Positions 42,840 to 52,988 of a stretch of 64,000 bases of DNA are shown here, piece by piece; position 1 is the first letter of the stretch, and each line of letters begins with the position of its first letter. The translations under genes were made by a program, and so were the position numbers. Under the pieces are notes generated by a model. The model ran no database searches. It was not told where the DNA came from and saw only the letters and a program-made list of their open reading frames with translations. This DNA is from Emiliania huxleyi CCMP1516 (Eukaryota; Haptophyta; Isochrysidales; Noelaerhabdaceae), in NCBI RefSeq assembly GCF_000372725.1, contig NW_005199926.1:164371-228370 (forward strand). The letters run 5' to 3'.

Positions 42840-43856
42840 CACCGCTGGCAAGAAGCGTGACGCTAGCAAGAAGCGCGACGCATCGACTGCCCTCGACAAG
42901 GCGGCGACGGAGGAAGAAGCCCTCGCTAAGAAGCGCAACGCATCGTCTGCCCTCGACGAGGCGACGACCGACGAAGAAGCCCTCGCCGCCGGACAACGCC
43001 TCGCCGACGCCGAGCGCGAAGTACTAGAGCTCAACGCCGCAGACTCGCCACCGCCGCCGCCGCCGCCCGAGTCCGGCGGATCCAAGTGGCTTGATCTCGC
43101 CGCCGCCATCGCCACCGCAAGAGCAGGCGACCGACGACGGCGAGCAGGGCACGGGCGACGACCCCGACTCCGCCATCGCCCCGGCGGGCGACGGCGCCGA
43201 ATCCGATCCGGCAGACGGTGCGGCCCTCCTAGACGGCCTTCCTGCGTCTCCAGAGCATGTCGACGCCACGACGGGTGAGTCCACCTCGGAGGGTGACGTC
43301 GACATGGATGAGAGGCCCATCTCCCAGCGCCTCGTGCGCCGCTGCCGCGACGAGAGCAAGCCCCCGCCGTCTTACAGTGGCCACGACGGCGAGCCGACGA
43401 GGAATCGTCCGACGAGGACGTCGGAGGAGAGAGCGTGGAGGGGAACGTGGCGGAGCAGGCGGGGGGGGCGCAAGCCGCCAGCAGCTCCAACACCAACCCA
43501 CCTCGCCAAATCTTCTCTTGCTTCATCTGCGCCCAAGACTTCAAGACAGCCAAGTCGCTCTGCACGCACTTCAAGACGCACAACTACACGCCCGTGGACC
43601 TCGCCTCCAGTGGGCTCACCAAGTGCGGGTGCTGCGCTCAGATCTCCTCATCCTCAACAAACTTCCGGATGGCTCGGGTAGCAACGGGACGAGCATGTTC
43701 TTCAACCACCTCTCGTCTCGCAACGACCCGCTGCACCAGGCCACTCCAAGAAGAAGATCACGCCCAAGGCCGAGTGCACCCGACGCCATTGCCAAGGCAC
43801 TGCAGCACGCGGCGCCGGGCACACCAGAAAAAGAAAATTCTGGTAACAGGGGGTGA
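42840..43856 (+). pseudogene. Frameshifted C2H2 zinc-finger ORF, possible retroelement relic
   Basis: Protein-like segments occur in three different plus-strand frames: KKRDASTALDKAATEEEALA and NASSALDEATTDEEALAAGQ (an internal duplication); then acidic DDPDSAIAPAGDGAESDPAD; then a zinc finger FSCFICAQDFKTAKSLCTHF with KTHNYTP (C-x2-C-x12-H-x3-H) and a following KCGCC; then LLILNKLPDGSGSNGTSMFF in yet another frame. No canonical short intron explains the shifts, so decay is more likely. N-terminal zinc fingers of this kind occur in R2/NeSL-type non-LTR retrotransposons and in many cellular proteins, and I see no reverse transcriptase here. It lies between the SINE-like repeat and a family C fragment, which fits mobile-element territory. 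Confidence 0.35.
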
Positions 43857-44036
43857 TCTGATCGTCCTTCCCCAAATCCTGCCGTGCAGGTGGGGACCCT
43901 GTCCTCCTCCCATCCCTCGTTTGGCTTGCCTGTTTTCTTTCTTTCTTTGGGGGTGATCTGGTGCTTGCGAGAGATGTGTTTTGTGTTGCTTTGTTGCTTG
44001 TCACTGTGTGAAGAGATTTTTGAAAACCAACAAGAA
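43850..44036 (+). repeat. Dispersed repeat family C, copy 3
   Basis: Contains CTGATCGTCCTTCCCC, GCAGGTGGGGACCCTGTCCT, CTCCCATCCCT, TTTCTTTCTTTC and GAGATTTTTGAAAACCAACA, pieces shared with 2165-2352, 22790-22930 and 34740-34890. Copies differ in which parts they keep, as expected for truncated elements. Confidence 0.5.
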
Positions 44037-44148
44037 ACACGACTCCCTCTCACAGTGATTTGGGCTCGGCAGCTATAGCTTGTTAGCCCTCAGCCGAACG
44101 AAGCTGCTGGGAGAGAGGCCGGTCCCGTAGCCGAGAGAGCCCGCGCCG

Positions 44149-45708
44149 ATGAGTTCGACTCCCTTGACTCCCTTGTCACTGTTGCTTGTGTGGCTTGAGG
44201 TTGAGAGTGGCAGCCTGCCATGTCGGACACGCAAAAAAGAATACGCACCCCCACATCAGCCGCCGAGACGCATGACGCACCGGCGCAGCCCTCCAGCTCC
44301 CGACTCTGGCGCCACTTTGGCAGACGAGCGCGGCGAGAACACGCGCCATACTGTGAGCAGCACCCTGCTGCCACCCGCCGTCACCAAACGCGGCAGCAAA
44401 GCAGCCCAGCCACGCTGTCGGGGCGACACCGCGCTGCACGGTGCCGCTGCCAAAGGCAATCCAGGCGCCTGCCGGCTGCTCATCCAGGCGGACGCAGACA
44501 TTGACATCGGCTCGAACAGCGACGGTTTCACCCCGCTGATGCGTGCGTGCGAGTACGACGAGCTGGCGTGCGCGGAGGTCTTGCTTGACATGGGTGCAAA
44601 AATCAATGCCGTGGACCACAAGGGCCATACCGCCCTGCACTGGGCCTTCATCCACAGCCCGCGCATAACGAAGCTGCTGCTCGAGCACGGCGCCAAGCCG
44701 TGCGCGTGGAATTGCCTCAAGTGCAAGCTGCACCGAAGAGGTGCGGGCGCGGCCGACGACGCCGGCGCGCGCGACACGCCACCAAAGCCGCACGACGTCT
44801 CGGCGACGCGGAGCCGCGGCGCCGCGCCCATCAAGCCGGTGGACAAGTCGAAGCTGAGCCGCGAGGAGCTGGACCGGCTCGACGTGGCGACGCACCGGCA
44901 GATCGTCTCGCACGACCCGCATGACGCCAATTGGATCGCCTTCACTGCCGCGGAGGCGCCGTGGGTGCCGATGTCTGTGGACCCGGCCATGCAGCGCCAC
45001 TTCGCGGCGCGCGAGTCGATCATCGGGCTGGCGAGCAAGCAGGATGCCAAGGTGCTCCACGAGTGGATCACGAAGAGTGAGGAGCACGTGCACACCTGGG
45101 TCGTGCGCGGCATCCTCGAGTCGGAGAAGCGAGCGGCGCACTTCCGCGCCCTCGGCCGTGGCTGGATCTTTGTGCAGCTGAGCTCGCAGCAGGGAGTGCA
45201 CACGGGCAAGCACGACTCGACGCACCCGGCGCGCAAGATCACGCGCTTCAAATGGTGGTTTGAGGGCGTGGAGCGCGTGCTGCGCAACCGGCAGGACGAG
45301 TTCCCCGCGATGCGCATAGCCCCCGACGAGGTCTCTAAGTGGACCACCGGCTACGTGCACGGCGCCGAGCTCATCTTCGTGCTGCGAGGGATGGTCGCGA
45401 CGGTGTCGCTGATGGCGCGCGTCAAGCTGCGCGCCGACTACCACCGCGAGCACGTCTGGGCGTCAACTGACGAGGTGCAGCAGGCGGTGGAGGCGCGCGA
45501 GCCGACGGACGCAGAGCGCGTCGCGCTGGCAAAGAAGGCCGAGGCCCTCGCCGCGAAGAAGAAGGCCAAGCGCGAGCGGCAGCGCGCCCGCAAGGCCGAG
45601 GAGGTGGCGGCGCGTGGGGTGGAGCTGGAGCTCAGTGAGCGCGAGCGCGCAGAGGGCGAGAAGGCGGCGACCGCGTTCGAGGAGCTCCTTGCGGAAATGA
45701 AAATGTAG
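44149..45708 (+). CDS. Ankyrin-repeat protein, 519 aa, single exon
   Basis: A single long exon. Residues about 90-185 are three ankyrin repeats: RGDTALHGAAAKGNPGACRL with LIQADADID, DGFTPLMRACEYDELACAEV with LLDMGAKIN, and KGHTALHWAFIHSPRITKLL with LEHGAKP. A Cys-containing linker (CAWNCLKCKLHRRG) is followed by a ~220-residue folded region of unknown family (ESIIGLASKQDAKVLHEWIT, FKWWFEGVERVLRNRQDEFP) and a highly charged C-terminal helix (AKKAEALAAKKKAKRERQRA). The long minus-strand frame over the same DNA is a shadow. The start may be the Met at 44149 or the one at 44272 (MTHRRSPPAP). Ankyrin repeats mediate protein binding; the partner is unknown. Lack of introns sets it apart from its neighbours. 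Confidence 0.75.
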   Translation: MSSTPLTPLSLLLVWLEVESGSLPCRTRKKEYAPPHQPPRRMTHRRSPPAPDSGATLADERGENTRHTVSSTLLPPAVTKRGSKAAQPRCRGDTALHGAAAKGNPGACRLLIQADADIDIGSNSDGFTPLMRACEYDELACAEVLLDMGAKINAVDHKGHTALHWAFIHSPRITKLLLEHGAKPCAWNCLKCKLHRRGAGAADDAGARDTPPKPHDVSATRSRGAAPIKPVDKSKLSREELDRLDVATHRQIVSHDPHDANWIAFTAAEAPWVPMSVDPAMQRHFAARESIIGLASKQDAKVLHEWITKSEEHVHTWVVRGILESEKRAAHFRALGRGWIFVQLSSQQGVHTGKHDSTHPARKITRFKWWFEGVERVLRNRQDEFPAMRIAPDEVSKWTTGYVHGAELIFVLRGMVATVSLMARVKLRADYHREHVWASTDEVQQAVEAREPTDAERVALAKKAEALAAKKKAKRERQRARKAEEVAARGVELELSERERAEGEKAATAFEELLAEMKM

Positions 45709-47006
45709 GAGAGGTGCGACGACGTCGACGAAGTGCTACCCCTCGCCACCTGAGCAGTCTTCTGAAATTCGCAGTTATGGACAGAGCACACGTGCGAGAG
45801 ATGGATGTCACGTCTAGAGCAACAGACGGCGCTTTGCATGTGAGAGATGTGTGCGGTAGGATTCCTCGGCTTCGCGCGAAGTGTAACCGCGTGGAAATTC
45901 ACAAATGGAACGCGTAGTAGTCGCGCTCGCGCGCCGCGGGATGTCGCTGTCGGCTTCATCTCGTTTGATGAAAATGATGGCTCTGGGCCGGCGCGGGGCC
46001 CCCCGGAGGCACCGTGCGCCGCGCCGCAGTGCGGAAACGGGGCTCCGGCTCCCACGCTAGTCTCAGCTAGCACCAACTTCCCGAATGATTACGGTTGATT
46101 AGAGGGCAGATTTGGAGAGATCTCGAGGAGTACATACAGATAGACCCTCCAACCATCAGAAAACTCCGACCTGATCGGTCGTACTGACCGCCGACAGATC
46201 ACTCCAGACAACACAGACAGGCCGACGTCTGCACGCGGCCGGCCGGGCGAGAGGCTTGACACGATCCGACCCTGCGACCCTGACGCTGCTGCTCTAGCTA
46301 TCAGCCATGCACTGCTGACTGCTGCCACAATGTGCGACCTGTGCTGGCCCACTTGGCGGCCTTCCCGGTCAGTGGTGAGGCGCAGTTCAGAGCTGTCGAT
46401 GGCGCGATGCCGCACTGGTCCCACATTGGTGACACGAGACCACCAAGTTTGCCGGTCCAAGAGAGAGGCACCGGCGCTGTCCTGAGAAGGTGCATGGTCC
46501 CTCTTGACTGCGCATGCGCGCGAGGCTGTGTAGGCATAGCCTCGAGAGTGCCAGCAGCCAATCCGAGGTGACGCGCATTGCGCCAGAAGCGTGCACGCAG
46601 CTGGAAGGACACCTTCCTACTGGCCGTACGATCAGGTCGTCACTGAATGCTTGATACTAAGGCCGCGAGCTATGCGGGTGATCAATTGTGCATCATGGCA
46701 CGGTCAGCTGCGCCGACAGGCTGTCGCAAGGGCCAAGGCGTGATAGCATGGCCGCAAGTACGCCGAATTCCCATGAAAACAAGTAAAAAAATCGCGAAAA
46801 AAGAAAAAAACTCCAAAAAATCGGCGCCTGCGGCGGGCCATGGGACCCCATCTCCCCCCCGCATGGACACCCTCTGGGGCCCCCGCGCCGGCCCAGAGAA
46901 TGATGGGGTGTTGCACACACCTCCCGGACTGGGACTCGCGGACACAGCACACAGGACACAGGTTAGACTTCTAGTCTTAGAGAGAGAGCCGCGCGTATTG
47001 GGGTAT
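45709..47006. other. Intergenic, no gene recognised
   Basis: Frames at 46300-46612 and 46680-46960 (minus) are short and lack domain content. 46790-46830 is an A-rich run with AAAAAACTCCAAAAAA, a word also present at 2016-2037. Confidence 0.4.
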
Positions 47007-47762
47007 TGTTATGGTGTTATGGCTCTCTGGGCATAGCAGCCCGGCCCCATAACAGCCATAACACCACATGTTATGATGAGAGAGCCGTCCCGGGTCCACG
47101 GTGTTATGGCCCGAGAGGCTCCACACCGAACTGCTCGCCGCTGGAATTTTCGCTTCGCCAGCGGCAGCGCCCGCGCGCGCGCGAGGTTCGGCATCGAACG
47201 ATCGCCAACTATTTTCTCTTTTGCCCTCAAGTTAATTTCAATAACATCAACCTGCCTCTCCTGAGGCCTGAGCGATGGCTTCAGATTGCTCAATCAAGAC
47301 CCGCCTGAAGACCCCCCCCCTTCCCAGTTGCACGCAATTGCTTTTCGCGTTTTTACACTAATCTTCTGCGAGCAAGCCTTGCTCGCACATTAGTAGTTAA
47401 ACTTGCGTGAAGTTGGAGGGGGTAGTAGCTACGCGGCGCGTGGCGGGCGCTCCAAAAGAAGAATTTTACCGTCGCGAAGAAACACCGGGTCCGGGATACG
47501 CGCGGCGGGGCTACAAAAGAAAAAAATCATGGGACACACACAACAGCTGTTAGTTATTATGCTGGCTGTCATAACAACCGGTGGGAGCTGGGAGGTGTTA
47601 TGAGTGCTATGAGGTGTTATGAGGTGTTATGAGGTGTTATGGTAGGGTGGGCATAACCAGCCATAACAGCGATGGAGGTGTTATGAGGTGTTATGAGGTG
47701 TTATGAGGTGTTATGAGCAACCAGTCATAACAGCCATAACACCTGTTGGCCGCTCTCATAAC
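47007..47762. repeat. GGTGTTATGA satellite-like repeats with inverted CATAACACC
   Basis: 47592-47710 contains eight tandem AGGTGTTATG units in two runs of four. The inverted word CATAACAGCCATAACACC flanks it at 47735-47752, and CCATAACAGCCATAACACCA occurs at 47045-47064 opposite ATGGTGTTATGG at 47030-47041. Between them lies a plain GC-rich stretch. Confidence 0.65.
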
Positions 47763-48343
47763 CTTGACTGGGGTCAAGATGGTAGGACTGGGAGTGCGCG
47801 ACGTAGTGGCGCACAGGGGTGGTGAGGGACGGCATGCACCGCCCCCTGGGGGTGAGGTCTGAGTACTGAGAGAGGAGTGCGGCGTACACGTATCGCGTCG
47901 CGGACGGAGAGACTGCCCCAAACCCGCGAGGCTGGCACGCGGCCACAAAACCTTTGTGCCAAAGAGCGGGCAGCCTCTGTCTGGCCGAACGAGCGCTGAA
48001 GCCGTCGCGGGGCGTGTGTGGGCCCGCCCGCGACCTATGTTGTCAGCGTCAATCCGACGGACAGCCTCGAGGGCGAAACGGCAGCCGCCCCTGACTGACA
48101 TTCCTTAAGGTGACGCTGAGCGCGTCGGCACCGCAGCGGCGGCGGCGGTGGCACCGGGCAAGGCTGACCAGGCAGCCTCCTTCCGCGTCTACACCAGCAC
48201 CAGGCAGGCGCAGCGGCGGGGCTCGGAGCAACATTATGAAAAGAAACTCACCTAAATTCTCTTTTTTTCCGCTCCAAGCCTTCCATCCCGGCCCCGGCCA
48301 GTTCGCGCGCAGGAAGACCAGACCACACTGACTTGACCACCTG

Positions 48344-51084
48344 ATGCTAGAGCAGGGCGCACTCCCTTCGGAGGCCGGCACCTCGTCCCCGATGCTGCGA
48401 CGGCTCGAGTATCGCCGCTTTGGCCACACCGGTACGCCGCTTTGGCACCCCGTCCCCACGCCCGCGCGAGAGGCTGGTCCTCGCCTGGCAGACGGCTGAC
48501 GGGCGGCAAACTCGGCGGCAGGCGTGTACCGAGACGTCACCTTCGCGCTGCTCTTTGGCCTGCAGCTCGTCTGCGTCCTGACCATCGCCGTGGTCAACGG
48601 AGGGCGAGTGCACGCGTCACCAGCCGGATCGCTGCCGCCGCCGCCGCCCCCGCTCGGCGCGTTAGAACCGCCCGCGTCTGCGTCGAGGCTGTCTGCCGAG
48701 ATGCTCCTCATCCTCGCCGTCGCCTCCGGCGTCGCCGCGCTGCTCTCTGCCCTCTGGCTGGTCATGCTTCAGACGGGAGCAAGGTGATTAAAGTCCCTCC
48801 GCCAGCAGTGTTTCGGGCCCCGCACCGCCGCACCGCAGCGACTCGCCCTCTTGGGCCGCCCACCCCAGCCCTCTGCCGCTGCACCGCCCCAGCCCCCGCC
48901 NNNNNNNNNNNNNNNNNNNNNNNNNNNNNNNNNNNNNNNNNNNNNNNNNNNNNNNNNNNNNNNNNNNNNNNNNNNNNNNNNNNNNNNNNNNNNNNNNNNN
49001 CCCCCCCCCCCCCCCCCCTTCACGGGTCCTCATTTGGAGGGGGGGCGCCCTTGCCACGGCCCTGGGCCTTCCAAAAGCCGCCTGGGGCCAGCTCCTGCCT
49101 TTTCCGGGGAAGCCGCCTCTCCCGGCCCCTTTCCCACCCTTGCCCGGACGCTCCCCGTAGGCTCTTCTCGCTCGGCGGCGCGGGGGGGACCGCGCTCGGC
49201 CTCGCCTCCTTCTGCCTCTGCCTTGGGGCACCTCCCCCGCCCTAACCTCCTCTTGGCCCCCTGGGCCCCCTTCGCCCCTCCCCGGCCCCTCCCGGGCCCC
49301 CTTTTCGCCTCCAGCCCATCCGCCTCTACGGGCAGCCTCCCGCTTCCCCTGGGCCTCCCCTACCCCCCCCCCCCCCCCTTTCTTCACCCCCACCGCACCC
49401 CAAAAACAACTTCCAAAAGGCTCCGTCGCCTACCTCCTCTACCACCGCTCTTTCCTCGACTTCTCCGCCTGCCTCCTCTCCGCTGTCGCCCACGTCCTGC
49501 GCGCCTACCCCGCCACGCTCGCCCTCGCCGCCGCCGCGGCGGCAGCGGCGATGCTCTACGCGGTGCTCTGGTCGGCGGCGCTCGCCGCGACGGCGCAGCT
49601 GCCGCGCCAGGCCGCCGCCTCCTCCCTCCTCCTCCTCTCTTTCTTTTGGACGCTGCAGACCATCAAGGCGGTAGTGCACGCGACCGTCGCCGGCACCGCC
49701 GCCTCCCGGTACGTTCTACTCCTCGGCAGTCCGCCAATCTTGAGTCAGTGGATGAACAGGCACCGTCGCGTCGTGGTACTTTCTCTCGCCGCACGTGCCG
49801 CCCTCGCCGACCAAGCGAGCCCTCCGCCGCGCGGTGACGACTTCGTTCGGCTCGCTCTGCCTCGGCGCGCTCCTCGCGTCCTCGCTGCAGACCACGCGCG
49901 TCCTCTCGCGCGTCGCGTCGCGCCACGCGCCTTGCGGCGCCGGAGTGCGGTGGGGCCCGCCTCCGCGCGCTGGGCGGAGCACACGGGCCCCTCCTGGTGA
50001 GGGGTGAGAGTTGAGCTGCCTCAGGTCGGGGTGCCTCTGCGTGCTCGGCTTTGTCGACGTGCTGCTGCGCTTCTGCAACGAGTACGCGTACACGCAGGTC
50101 GCCCTCTACGGCAAGACCTTCACGCGCGCCTCGCGAGACACGTGGACGCTCCTCGTCCACCACTCGGGCGTCGAGGCGCTGCTGCAGCGAGGCGTCGCTT
50201 CTGGATGTCCTTCCGCGTGTCGAGGGAGTCCACTCCTCTGTAGGCGCTGCTGCAGCGAGACCTCGTCGCCTCCGCCCTCAGCTTGGGCTGCGCAGCGGGC
50301 GGTCTCGCCTGCGCCGCGCTGTGCGGCATGTGGGGCCGCGCGGCGTTCGGGGCCGGCTCGGCGCTCTGGTGGCAGGCGCAGCTCATCTCTCCCCATCTCT
50401 CCCCATCTCTCCCCATCTACCCATCTCTCCCCAGATCTCGCTCGGCGCTCTGGTGGCAGGCGCAGCTCATCTCTCCCCATCTCTCCCCATCTCTCCCTAT
50501 CTACCCATCTCTCCCCAGATCTCGCTCGGCGCTCTGGTGGCAGGCGCAGCTCATCTCTCCCCATCTCTCCCCACCTCTCCCCATCTCTCCCTATCTACCC
50601 ATCTCTCCCCAGATCTCGCGCGGCGCTCTGGTGGCAGGCGCAGCTCGCGGGTTTCGCCATCGGGTACGCCGCGCTCTCGGTGGTTGGCACGACGGTGCAG
50701 GCCGGCGTCGCCGCGCTGTACGTCTGCTACGCGGAGGACCCGACCCCGCTCGCCTCGATCGCCCCGTCGCTGTACGCAACCTTCATCGCCCAGCCGCACG
50801 TGCCGACCGGCGGCGAGGCGGAGCGGCCGCCCACCTCCCTCGGCGGCTCGGTGGGCGGCGGCTGGAACAGCGGCTTCTTCGGCTCCTTCCACTGCATGGC
50901 CTCCTCCGCCGACACGGTCGCGATGTCGCCGGCCGCGTCAAGCCTCCCCGCCTCCCAGTTCTCGATCACGGGCGCGTCGCCGCTCGGCGGCGGCGCGGGC
51001 GAGGCGGCCGCCAAGGCGCGCGCGCTCGAGGCGGCGGACGAGGACTCGCTGTCGCGGCCGCTCACAGCCACGCAGGAGTTCTGA
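48344..51084 (+). CDS. SLC44/CTL family choline-transporter-like membrane protein (assembly gap inside)
   Basis: The likely start MLEQGALPSEAGTSSPMLRR (48344) is followed by a first membrane span VYRDVTFALLFGLQLVCVLT, a luminal loop and a second span MLLILAVASGVAALLSALWL. Then comes the N gap. After it: FLDFSACLLSAVAHVLRAYP, LLLLSFFWTLQTIKAVVHAT, VAGTVASWYFLSPHVPPSPT, TTSFGSLCLGALLASSLQTT, YAYTQVALYGKTFTRASRDT, WALWWQAQ-type spans, and VCYAEDPTPL near the end; TGA at 51082-51084. VAGTxAxWYF, SFGS and AFxQVALYGxxF are the signature strings of the CTL/SLC44 family. Exact introns: 49693-49759, 50176-50243 and the array 50376-50637. SLC44 proteins move choline or ethanolamine across plasma or organelle membranes. 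Exons in and next to the gap (48788-49420) cannot be modelled, and the flanking C-runs suggest a collapsed repeat. Confidence 0.8.
48901..49000. other. Assembly gap (100 N)
   Basis: Exactly 100 N, the usual placeholder for a gap of unknown length, flanked on the right by an 18-nt C run. It removes part of the SLC44-like gene. Confidence 0.98.
50361..50640 (+). repeat. Tandem exon/intron duplication array in the SLC44-like gene
   Basis: The exon piece GCGCTCTGGTGGCAGGCGCA starts at 50361, 50445, 50529 and 50623 (spacing 84, 84, 94). Copies are separated by (ATCTCTCCCC)n and CCCCAGATCTCG. Splicing from AG/GC in the first copy (50375/50376) to AG/GC in the last (50637/50638) gives an uninterrupted SALWWQ-AQLAGFAIGYAA. 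Confidence 0.85.
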
Positions 51085-52265
51085 CGGAGGAGGCGAGGGC
51101 GGGCGGGGGGGCGAGAGGGCGGAGGAGTCGCTGGAGGCGCTCTGCTGGAGGCGGGGGGAGGGCTGGCCGCGCGGCCCGCCACCTCCCCTCCTCCTGCTGC
51201 CGCCCCGGCTCTGGCTCCGGCGGCGCTGTGCCCGGCCAGGCCGCCGCCGCAGGCCGCCTCTCGCCCCTCCCGTGCGAGCGACGGTGGTGTACCCTATTGC
51301 TGCTCTCAGCTGCCGCCGCCGAGGGCATGTAGCTGGTCGCTCTCAGCCGCGGTGCGTGTGCGGTGCGCGGGGAGAGAGGAGAGGTGCGGGGAGAGAGGTA
51401 GGCGGTCGCCTTGAGTCGGCCGCGCCTCGCTCTCGTGCGAGGCGTATCTCGGGCTCACGCAGGACATTCGTTTTTGGCAAGAGAAGGAGAGGTCAGTGTA
51501 GTATTACGTAACTCAGGTGAGAAGTGCGATCTGATTCCGCTCCGCTTTGATAAAAGCAAAAAGAAAATCCCGCGGCGCGGGACGTCGCAACTCGCATGTG
51601 TCTCTCTGTGTACACCGCCTACTAACAGTGTCGCAAACATGTGTGCGTGTGTGACACACACTGTGACGGACACACACAAATCCGAAATCTCAAATCGCTG
51701 AAACGTGTGTCCTGGTCCTTCATCCGGGAAGTTGTCGTGGCGCGATGCTGTCGACCGCCCTGCTGCACCTCTGCCCGCTCGCGGCCGCCGTGCCGTCACC
51801 GGACACCGTGTGTGGTGTGAGTGCGGTCGCTCGGATGCCATCCACGTGTGCTCCGTAGGGCAGTTCCTCGACGCGACTTACTTTTGGGACTCCGTCGACC
51901 CAGCCAAGATCCATGTCGACCCAAACTGCGCCAAGGACCGTACTCGGCGATGGGGTCTGAGAGATTCTTGAGGGCTTCAACAGATATCACTAACCACCGA
52001 CCGAGGCTGCACTCGAAGCTTGCTCCGCCTTCATCAACGCCCTGCCTTACAGAGAAAAACACAACCCCGGGACCCAAGACGCACAAGCACAGACAGTCGA
52101 GAAGGGAGAGACAGCAACGACAGTCAGAAGTCAGCGCTGGGTCCCAGGAAGGCGAATGCGATGACGGCCTCTAGTGTGAGCTCTAGCTAGTGAGCTCATA
52201 CGCACGCCGGCAGATCGCGACTATATACAGCTAGTTAGGAGCCGACCGACCCTCGCGTCCGGTGC
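51085..52265. other. Intergenic, no gene recognised
   Basis: Weak short frames only (51455-51841 minus, 51720-51980 both strands). 51590-51690 is rich in TGTG/CACA words. No repeats shared with the rest of the window were noticed. Confidence 0.35.
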
Positions 52266-52724
52266 TCACCGACGGCCGGGCGGGCCGCCCGCCCACGCGC
52301 CGCCTACGCACAGCGCGTGCGCCGCAAACTCGCCCGCCGACAGCGCCGGCCAGTCGCCATCGGCTGTCGCGAGGGGCCTGCCCGGCTGTCGCCGCGGGGC
52401 CCCCACGAACACCACGCGTCGGATGCGGTGCCGCGCGAACTCGCGCGCAAAGTGCACGCCCCACGCCCGCCGCGGCGTCGTAGCGAAGTAGGACCGCGCC
52501 TCCTTCGCGCTACGCGCGCCGATCCGCCTCCAGTGCTGCTTGGATGCCGACTCCACCACACAGTCGAACAGCTGGTGCAGGTCGTCCGACGCCTCCGCGT
52601 AGGCCCCGACAACGAGGCTGCGCACGGTGCCAAACGAGCGCAGCACGGAGGAAACGGCGTCCCTCGAGCCGTTGTTCCATGCCTGCACGTGCGGCTTGGC
52701 ATTGAGTGCTGCCGCCCGCGCCAC
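52266..52724 (-). CDS. Unrecognised single-exon ORF, 152 aa
   Basis: Starts at 52724 (MARAAALNAKPHVQAWNNGS). The frame reads like a folded protein: RDAVSSVLRSFGTVRSLVVG, AYAEASDDLHQLFDCVVESA, SKQHWRRIGARSAKEARSYF. I recognise no domain. The lack of introns, the short length and the repeat-poor but gene-poor surroundings allow either a small real gene or a fragment of a larger mobile-element ORF. The competing minus frames at 52231-52702 are overlapping shadows with less protein-like composition. Confidence 0.4.
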   Translation of the reverse strand: MARAAALNAKPHVQAWNNGSRDAVSSVLRSFGTVRSLVVGAYAEASDDLHQLFDCVVESASKQHWRRIGARSAKEARSYFATTPRRAWGVHFAREFARHRIRRVVFVGAPRRQPGRPLATADGDWPALSAGEFAAHALCVGGAWAGGPPGRR

Positions 52725-52988
52725 TTGTAGTCGCGCGCTGGGACCAGGTTTTGTGTGCTGGTGTTATGTGTATTAAAAAAGTAGCGAATCCCAAGTGCTC
52801 TCTATTTTCTCACGGTAAGCTAAAATACGTACAATCACCCTCGACGGGCAGCCTCGGTTCGTTTTGATAAATAGATCAATGTGATCGAATCCGGCGTGCC
52901 ACTTGCATCCCTGATGCCCCTCTCTTTCTTGACACATGCCATGCGTGTTCCTCCCGCGCAGCGCGCGCCTCCACGCTCCCTGGGCGCC

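Noticed and set aside
44176-45453. 425-codon minus-strand open frame
   Set aside because: It is antisense to the ankyrin protein, with no recognisable motif. It is a GC-composition shadow.
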